A DNA stretch of 45,636 bases from Bacteroidales bacterium (GTDB lineage: Bacteria; Bacteroidota; Bacteroidia; Bacteroidales; Marinilabiliaceae), in assembly GCA_017417385.1 (NCBI GenBank), contig JAFPZF010000069.1, positions 1-45,636 of the forward strand. The letters run 5' to 3'. Below the pieces are notes generated by a model. That model saw nothing but the letters and a program-made list of their open reading frames with translations, did no database searches and was not told the origin of the DNA. Position numbers and translations under genes: made by a program. Numbering within the stretch: the stretch's first letter is position 1; each line of letters begins with the position of its first letter. This document shows positions 40,303 through 45,636 of this stretch, one piece after another.

Positions 40303-41469
40303 TCACCCACCTATCGGACGGGCATAGTCCCTGACATCCCCTGCCGTGATGTCACCGCTGGAGAGTATCGTCAGTCTTTCTATTACGTTCCGAAACTCTC
40401 TTATGTTTCCCGTCCAATTGATTTTTTTCAGCTCCTCTATGGCCTCTCCGCTGATGCCCTTCCTCTGGACATTCAACTCCTGTGCCACTACGTCCAAAAA
40501 GTAGTCCGCCAACTGCGGTATGTCGTCCACTCGCTCGTTCAACGACGGGACGTTGATGATTATCACTGTCAACCTGTGATACAGGTCCTCCCTGAAATTC
40601 CCTGCCTTGATCTCCTCTGACAGGTTCTTGTTCGTCGCCGCTATCACCCTGACATCGACCTTGATGTCCTTGTCCCCGCCGACGCGCGTGATGGTGTTCT
40701 CCTGTAGCGCCCTCAGGACTTTCGCCTGAGCCGAGAGGCTCATGTCGCCTATCTCGTCGAGGAACAAGGTCCCACCATCGGCCTGCTCGAACTTGCCTAT
40801 CCTCTGCTTCACCGCACTGGTAAAAGCTCCCTTCTCATGCCCGAAGAGCTCGCTCTCTATCAGCTCGCTAGGTATCGCCGCACAGTTCACCTCGATGAAC
40901 GGCCGCCCGACTCTCTTGCTCTGCTCATGCAACGCCCGTGCGACAAGCTCCTTGCCCGTGCCGTTCTGACCGAGGATCATCACCCTCGCGTCGGTAGCAG
41001 CGACTTTCTCGATCATCTGCTTGACCTTCATCATCGGCGCCGAGTCGCCTATCATCTGACCGCCCTGACGGACTCGCTTCTTGAGCGCCTTGGTCTCGAC
41101 AACGAGGTCGCCCTTCTCGATGGCATTCTTTATGGTGACGAGCAGCCTGTTCAGGTCCAGCGGCTTCTCGATGAAGTCGTACGCCCCCTTCTTGATGCAC
41201 TCGACGGCGGTGTCTATGTTCCCATGTCCCGATATCACTATCACCGGGCACTCGGCATTGACCTCCCGCACCTTGCCGAGGACTTCGATGCCGTCCATGT
41301 TCGGCATCTTGACGTCGGTCAAGACGAGGTCGAACTTCTCCGCTCCGAACTTCTCGACGCCCTGAAGCCCGTCCTCCGCCAGCTCGACGGTGTGTCCCTC
41401 CATCTCCAGGATGTCTTTGAGCGTCCCTCGGATGCTTCGCTGATCGTCGATAACTAATATCTTTGCCAT
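40303..41469 (-). CDS. NtrC-type sigma-54 response regulator lacking a DNA-binding domain
   Basis: 388 residues. A receiver domain (about 1-115) has phospho-acceptor Asp52 (LVLTDVKMPN) and Lys102 (EKPLD). An AAA+ domain (about 140-375) has Walker A GQNGTGKE (167-174), FLDEIGDM (Walker B) and the sigma-54 contact loop as GAFTSA (214-219) rather than GAFTGA. The protein ends at ARPIGG just after the AAA+ lid; the Fis-type helix-turn-helix of normal NtrC is absent. Such short forms occur in Bacteroidales. It may activate sigma-54 promoters from solution. No kinase partner lies in the operon. Confidence 0.93.
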   Translation of the reverse strand: MAKILVIDDQRSIRGTLKDILEMEGHTVELAEDGLQGVEKFGAEKFDLVLTDVKMPNMDGIEVLGKVREVNAECPVIVISGHGNIDTAVECIKKGAYDFIEKPLDLNRLLVTIKNAIEKGDLVVETKALKKRVRQGGQMIGDSAPMMKVKQMIEKVAATDARVMILGQNGTGKELVARALHEQSKRVGRPFIEVNCAAIPSELIESELFGHEKGAFTSAVKQRIGKFEQADGGTLFLDEIGDMSLSAQAKVLRALQENTITRVGGDKDIKVDVRVIAATNKNLSEEIKAGNFREDLYHRLTVIIINVPSLNERVDDIPQLADYFLDVVAQELNVQRKGISGEAIEELKKINWTGNIREFRNVIERLTILSSGDITAGDVRDYARPIGG

Positions 41470-41497
41470 CTGTCTCCTTTTTCTTGACCCTGAACTC

Positions 41498-42433
41498 CTA
41501 CATCAGCCCATTCGCTATGCGGTATATCACCCCCTGCTTCAAGGCAAATCCGCACTGGAACAACCGCTCCATTCGCATCTCGCTGATGACAAAGTTAATA
41601 AAAATTACGCCCATCACGATGAGATCGACCCTCCCCGGGTCTATGCTCACCATCTCCTTTCGCTGCTCCCTGCTGCTCGAGATGATCTTCCTGTATACTT
41701 CATCGAAGTTCGCCAGGGGTATCTCATACGTCGTCGTCAGCATGGTGTTCAACGACGGATGATTCCGCTTCGCTACAAGATACGCCGATATGTCAAACGA
41801 CCCCGACGTACCGACCAGTATGCTCGTCGGATACGCCCGCAGCGCCTCATACAGATCCTTCAGCCCCGGCCTGATGTATGCCTCGATCTCGCTCACCTGC
41901 TTCCGCGTTATGGGGTCCGACGGCGTGAATCTGTCGAGTAGTCTCGACATCCCGAGCTCGAAACTCTGAGACCACTTGACGCCGTCCTTGTCCGCTATGA
42001 TGAACTCACAGCTCCCTCCGCCTATGTCGAGTATCAGCACGCGCTCCCTACCTATCGGCATCACCTGCTTCGCCCCGTCATATATCAACGACGCCTCCTC
42101 GAGTCCGTCTATGATCTTCACGTCTATCCCATACTGGCTCTTCACTCGGCTCGTGAACTCAGACGAGTTCTCCGCCACCCGAAGTGCACTGGTCCCTATC
42201 GCTACGATCCTGTCTACTGTCCCATAAGACTTCAGCCGCTCGACATGCTGACCTATCGCGTCTATACCTCTCTCTATGGCCTCTGCCGTCAACCGCCTGT
42301 CATTTATCCCTCCCTTGCCCAGCCGTGCCGTCACCTTCGAACTGTGGATGATGCTATACGCCCCACCCTCGCCAGCGTCCGCCACTAGCAGGTTTATGGT
42401 GTTCGTCCCTATATCTATGATTGCTATCCTCAT
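41498..42433 (-). CDS. Exopolyphosphatase / Ppx-GppA family phosphatase
   Basis: 311 residues. MRIAIIDIGTNTINLLVAD is the first phosphate-binding loop of the Ppx/GppA fold; VLILDIGGGSCEFI the second; ILVGTSGSFD the adenosine-motif region. It is the short single-domain form. It should remove phosphate from polyphosphate or pppGpp. It starts 15 bp after recJ and precedes the regulator by 28 bp. Confidence 0.94.
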   Translation of the reverse strand: MRIAIIDIGTNTINLLVADAGEGGAYSIIHSSKVTARLGKGGINDRRLTAEAIERGIDAIGQHVERLKSYGTVDRIVAIGTSALRVAENSSEFTSRVKSQYGIDVKIIDGLEEASLIYDGAKQVMPIGRERVLILDIGGGSCEFIIADKDGVKWSQSFELGMSRLLDRFTPSDPITRKQVSEIEAYIRPGLKDLYEALRAYPTSILVGTSGSFDISAYLVAKRNHPSLNTMLTTTYEIPLANFDEVYRKIISSSREQRKEMVSIDPGRVDLIVMGVIFINFVISEMRMERLFQCGFALKQGVIYRIANGLM

Positions 42434-42448
42434 CTGCCTGATTTCTTT

Positions 42449-44278
42449 TTATTCGCCCTCTCCGTCCGCTCCGCTCTCCGCCGCAAAACGTATGTCCTTG
42501 ATCATCAACGTCAACTGCTTCCGCCCGCGGAACTCGACGTCGTCTATGGTGTAATATATGTCAAACGGCTCGCCACTGCTGATGCGCTCCGCATAATGCC
42601 CGAATCCGAATGCGACTCCGGAGCGCACTGTCCTGTCCTCCGCGTCTATCATGTCGAGCTTGATGTGCTGACGCATCTTCCCGAACGACTTGGACGTGCT
42701 GTAGTCATATACGCCCCTCGTCACGAAGACTGGCTTGGTGTTCATGGTCCCAAACGGCTCCATCTTCCTCAGCTCGTCGAGCAGCTGATAGCTGATGTCC
42801 TTCAGCCGCAGCTCCGCATCGGTCTCGACTTTCCTGAATACCTGAACCTCGGATCCGACACCGGCTCCACTGTCATACGCCGCGAGCGCCGCCGTCATGA
42901 TCTCCTTCTGCTCCTCCGTCAGGCTCTGCGAGACGACGTAGTCGAACGCCTCTGCAAAGGTCTCGACATTGCCCGTCTTCATCGTCAGCCCAGCCGCATA
43001 CGTGTGTCCTCCGAAGTTCTCCAGCAGGTTCGAACAGCTGTCTATCGCCCTGTACAGGTCGAACTCGTCTATCGACCGCGCACTGCCCGTCGCAAACTCT
43101 GGATTGGCCTGGCTCCGCGTCAATATGACTGTCGGCCTGTGGAACATCTCCGTCAGCCTCGACGCGACGATGCCTATGACGCCCTTGCTCCACGTCGGGT
43201 CATACAGGACTGTGCTATGCCGCCTCCGCCACTCCGGCTGGCTCTCGATGCGCTCCGTCGCCTGCTGTGTGACGACTCTGTCGAGGTCCTTCCGCTCGTC
43301 GTTGGTGTCGTTGATCTGTCGCCCGAGCTCCTCGGCCTCGGCCTCGGTCTCCGAGAGGAGCAGCCTGACGGCATCCGCCGCACTGCCCATCCTCCCCGCA
43401 GCATTGATTCTCGGTCCGACCTTGAAAACGACGTCCGACATGTCTACACTCCCGACAGTCAACCCCGCCGTCTGCATTATCGACCGCAGCCCGACGCACG
43501 GCGCCTCGTTCAGATGCCGCAATCCGTGATATGCCAGTATCCTGTTCTCCCCGATGACGGGGACTATGTCGCTCGCTATGCTGACCGCCACGAGGTCCAG
43601 CAGCGACTTCAGCTCCGAGAAGTCCCGACCGTTATGCGCATACAGCGCCTGCATCAGCTTGAATCCGACTCCACAGCCCGACAGGTTCTTGTCGGGATAC
43701 TCGCAGTCGCTCCGCTTCGAGTTCAGGCACGCGACGACCGCCGGTATGACCTCCCCAGGATTATGATGGTCGCAGATGATGAAATCGACCCCGAGCTCCC
43801 GTGCCAACTCCATCCTCTCGACTGCCTTGATGCCGCAGTCCAGCGCTATGACTAGTTTGTATCCGTTCTCCGATGCATACCTGACTCCCCGCTCCGAAAT
43901 CCCATAACCTTCTGTGTATCGGTCCGGTACGTAGTATGCCAACTGCTCCTTCGCGTTCCCGCTCAGCCTCGACAGCGCCTTATATACGAGCGCCACCGCC
44001 GTAGTACCATCGACGTCATAGTCACCATATATCAACACCTTCTCCCCCTGCTTCAGTGCCCTGTCGACTCTCTCGACAGCCGCTCGCATGTCCTTGAAGA
44101 GATACGGGTCGTGCAGCTCGTCAAGAGACGGACTGAAGAAAGACGCTGCCTGCGCGGCATCCAAGACACCACGCTGCATCAGCAATCCCGCAAGTATCGG
44201 ACTGACACCCGCCGCCACACTTAGCTCTCTGACTCGCTCCTCTCGGGATCTCATCTCTATCTCTTCCCCTGTTTCCAT
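42449..44278 (-). CDS. recJ: Single-stranded-DNA-specific exonuclease RecJ
   Basis: 609 residues. VLIYGDYDVDGTTAVALVY is motif I, FIICDHHNPG is the DHH motif, and the DHHA1 domain carries NFGGHTYAAGLTMK. The N-terminus (REERVRELSVAAGVSPILAGLLMQRG) and C-terminal OB fold are present, so it is complete. It digests 5' ends of ssDNA in RecF repair and mismatch repair. First gene of a five-gene operon, with a good promoter. Confidence 0.97.
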   Translation of the reverse strand: METGEEIEMRSREERVRELSVAAGVSPILAGLLMQRGVLDAAQAASFFSPSLDELHDPYLFKDMRAAVERVDRALKQGEKVLIYGDYDVDGTTAVALVYKALSRLSGNAKEQLAYYVPDRYTEGYGISERGVRYASENGYKLVIALDCGIKAVERMELARELGVDFIICDHHNPGEVIPAVVACLNSKRSDCEYPDKNLSGCGVGFKLMQALYAHNGRDFSELKSLLDLVAVSIASDIVPVIGENRILAYHGLRHLNEAPCVGLRSIMQTAGLTVGSVDMSDVVFKVGPRINAAGRMGSAADAVRLLLSETEAEAEELGRQINDTNDERKDLDRVVTQQATERIESQPEWRRRHSTVLYDPTWSKGVIGIVASRLTEMFHRPTVILTRSQANPEFATGSARSIDEFDLYRAIDSCSNLLENFGGHTYAAGLTMKTGNVETFAEAFDYVVSQSLTEEQKEIMTAALAAYDSGAGVGSEVQVFRKVETDAELRLKDISYQLLDELRKMEPFGTMNTKPVFVTRGVYDYSTSKSFGKMRQHIKLDMIDAEDRTVRSGVAFGFGHYAERISSGEPFDIYYTIDDVEFRGRKQLTLMIKDIRFAAESGADGEGE

Positions 44279-44292
44279 CGCCTACGATAACG

Positions 44293-44324
44293 CAATATTA
44301 CAAAAAACTTCCCACCGTAGCAAA
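44293..44324 (-). promoter_or_regulatory. Promoter of the recJ operon
   Basis: On the - strand TTTG (44321-44324), a 20-bp spacer and TAATATTG (44293-44300) match the Bacteroidota TTTG/TAnnTTTG pattern with one mismatch. It is 15 bp before the recJ ATG. The gap 44325-44435 is polypyrimidine-rich and holds no gene. Confidence 0.7.
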
Positions 44325-44435
44325 ACCTTTCTCACTCTCCTCCCTTTTTTTCATTCTCTCTATCTCCTCCTTCTCTCCTCCTCTTTGGTTAGACCTCTAT
44401 TAGTCTCGTCTCTCGTTCCTCACTCTTCCTGCACT

Positions 44436-44471
44436 AAAAAAACGGGCTGCCGCACCTTCGAGCTGCAGCCC
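44436..44471 (-). terminator. Terminator of the DUF4886 gene
   Basis: GGGCTGC and GCAGCCC (44465-44471 with 44444-44450) form a 7-bp stem on the - strand followed by G and seven T (44436-44442). Confidence 0.88.
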
Positions 44472-44499
44472 TATTTACGCACGTATTCTTCTCGTCTCT

Positions 44500-45636
44500 T
44501 TACTGACCTCCTTCTCTCTTCACACGATTTCGCCACCTCAAAACGGACTCTGCCGCACACCACTGACACTTCTCTGCAATGTCATCCGCTATCGTCCCCC
44601 CGTCAAAATGTCTCTCTGTGTTCCCAACGACTCCTACTCCAAACACTGGCGCTATCAACGCCTCATACCATGTACAAGCTAACAGATAACGTCCCTCCCC
44701 TATACGGATGTGACGCCCATCTTCCGTCAACGACTTCTCCGGGGATATCTTCATCCGCCTCGCCATCTGCACTGCCTCGCACGACGGAATTATTATGTCT
44801 ATCCCGTCCTTCTCCATCATCGTCAAGACGGCCTCCTCTATGGCTGCCGCCCCGGCCTCCTCCTTCGGCCCTTCGTCAGGATTTCCTTTCCACCAGCTCC
44901 AGGTCTCCTGCCACACCATCGCAACCGACTTGTTCAGACAATCTCGCTTTATCATCGCTATCAACTTCCTCAACGACGGGTTATACGTGCTGTAGTCCGC
45001 CGACTTCGTCGACAACTGCTGCAACACCACAGCATCCCAGTCCTGATGCACTATCTCCTCCAACGTCGCATCCCAGATCTTAACCTCGTCCTCCCCGGCC
45101 ACCCGCCGAATCTTGCACTCCGCCCCCGTCTCATAAATCCAGCACCAATAGTCAAGATCTGTCCCCCCCGACTGTCAAAGCATACACGCAAACTCGCTTC
45201 TGGTCTATCCCCGACGCTCCTACGACACCTCCAAGATAAAACGTCGGGTCATCTGTAAACGAGTTACCGATAGCTAAAATCCTCAACGTGTCAGCACCCT
45301 CCTGCAATGCGCCATTCTCTATCGGAAACCGCAGACCTAAATACTCCTCCGGCTCCTGGACATCGCCACTCTCTCCTCCTCCATTTCCATTCCCCGATGC
45401 CATCTCCTCCTTCATCTCTGCTATCTGACTCTTGAGCGCATCTATCTCTTCTTTGAGCTTCGCTATCGTGACGTACTCTGTCAGAATTGTCTCTACCTCA
45501 TCCGTCTTAGCATACCCCGCGAGGCTCGGCAAGTCCTCTGTCTTCGCATACTCTGTCAACTTCGTCTCTACCTCACCTGTCTTCGCATACTCTTCAAGCG
45601 TCTTCTCTACATCCTCCGTCTTAGCATACCCCGCGA
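44500..45636 (-). pseudogene. DUF4886 (SGNH-like) surface protein, frameshifted; 5' end outside window
   Basis: The first reading frame runs from beyond 45636 to a stop at 45152. It has degenerate repeats of about 11-12 residues (YAKTEDVEKTLEE type), a coiled coil (about KEEIDALKSQIAEMKEE), a Gly/Asn linker, and then TLRILAIGNSFTDDPTF, the nucleophile block of DUF4886. The rest of the domain, from TDLDYWCWIYETGAECK through DWDAVVLQQLSTKSADY to a stop at 44500, continues in another frame. Removing one G from the G7 tract (45163-45169) joins them into one protein. This may be a phase-variable switch, a disabled gene or a sequencing error. DUF4886 proteins are hydrolase-like and their substrates are unknown. 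The N-terminal repeat stalk suggests surface display (inference). Confidence 0.8.
45163..45169. repeat. G7 homopolymer at the DUF4886 frameshift
   Basis: Seven consecutive C on the + strand (G7 in the gene's sense) sit at the exact point where the DUF4886 frame breaks. Six G would restore the frame. Confidence 0.85.

Overview
The window is a chromosomal segment of a Bacteroidota bacterium, most likely order Bacteroidales. Support comes from gene families typical of that group (DUF2027-Smr protein, BspA-type leucine-rich repeat protein, DUF4886 protein, secreted proteins ending in a 'YDLSGR' type tail, a PD40 beta-propeller/TPR envelope protein, a short NtrC-like regulator without a DNA-binding tail), from the lpxD-lpxC-lpxA order, and from several matches to the Bacteroidota promoter -7 box TAnnTTTG. 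Genus cannot be assigned. The + strand is C-rich and pyrimidine-rich throughout. Almost all genes lie on the - strand and use ATA, AGG, GAG and CTG codons, while the four + strand genes use ATC, CGC and CTC. This is a very strong replication-strand type asymmetry. Two segments (about 27.1-29.4 kb and 32.2-34.2 kb) lack it and look acquired.

Layout. 0-1 kb: WYL regulator running off the left edge. 1.4-2.7 kb (+): orphan LytS-type histidine kinase with a His/Met/Asp-rich loop predicted to be periplasmic. 2.7-8.3 kb (-): PfkB sugar kinase, ABC-F ATPase, GNAT acetyltransferase, and a TPR/PD40/SPOR-like envelope protein. 8.5-11.7 kb (-): PLD-like protein, a double macrodomain-like/PARG fusion, and a DUF2027-Smr protein. 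11.7-12.1 kb: a four-gene tRNA operon (Ser-Pro-Gly-Thr) with its own promoter and terminator. 12.4-15.4 kb: msrA and a large secreted YD-like repeat protein. 15.6-23.2 kb (-): acpP-fabF-rnc, then recQ, a GH3 glycosidase and purE. 23.4-26.5 kb (+): purN, a nucleoside-type MFS transporter and a PatB-like C-S lyase.

26.6-32.2 kb: the lipid A operon lpxD-lpxC-lpxA (-), with lpxC lacking the FabZ domain usually fused to it in this phylum. Downstream of lpxA is a small AT-richer island (XRE regulator, small membrane protein, lipoprotein, and a self-contained structured RNA unit), followed by a 5'-truncated second copy of lpxA. The two lpxA copies are direct repeats 2808 bp apart. 32.2-34.2 kb: remnant of a type I restriction locus (single-TRD HsdS, DUF1016/PDDEXK protein, truncated tyrosine recombinase). 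Between the last two lie nested inverted repeats around a promoter, a candidate invertible switch.

34.3-37.1 kb: BspA-like protein, a rod-shaped 6S-like RNA candidate, and a SUMF1-type protein. 37.2-44.3 kb (-): one operon recJ-ppx-NtrC-type regulator-unknown-acyl-ACP/CoA synthetase/ACP/PlsC fusion, with a good promoter and terminator. 44.5-45.6 kb: a DUF4886 surface protein with a frameshift at a G7 tract, running off the right edge.

The observations most worth checking are the structured RNA unit at 29.03-29.32 kb, the 6S-like RNA at 35.87-36.06 kb, the nested inverted repeats at 33.74-33.82 kb, the mosaic lpxA duplication, the unfused LpxC, and the macrodomain/PLD pair. All function calls rest on reading motifs by eye; no database search was possible.
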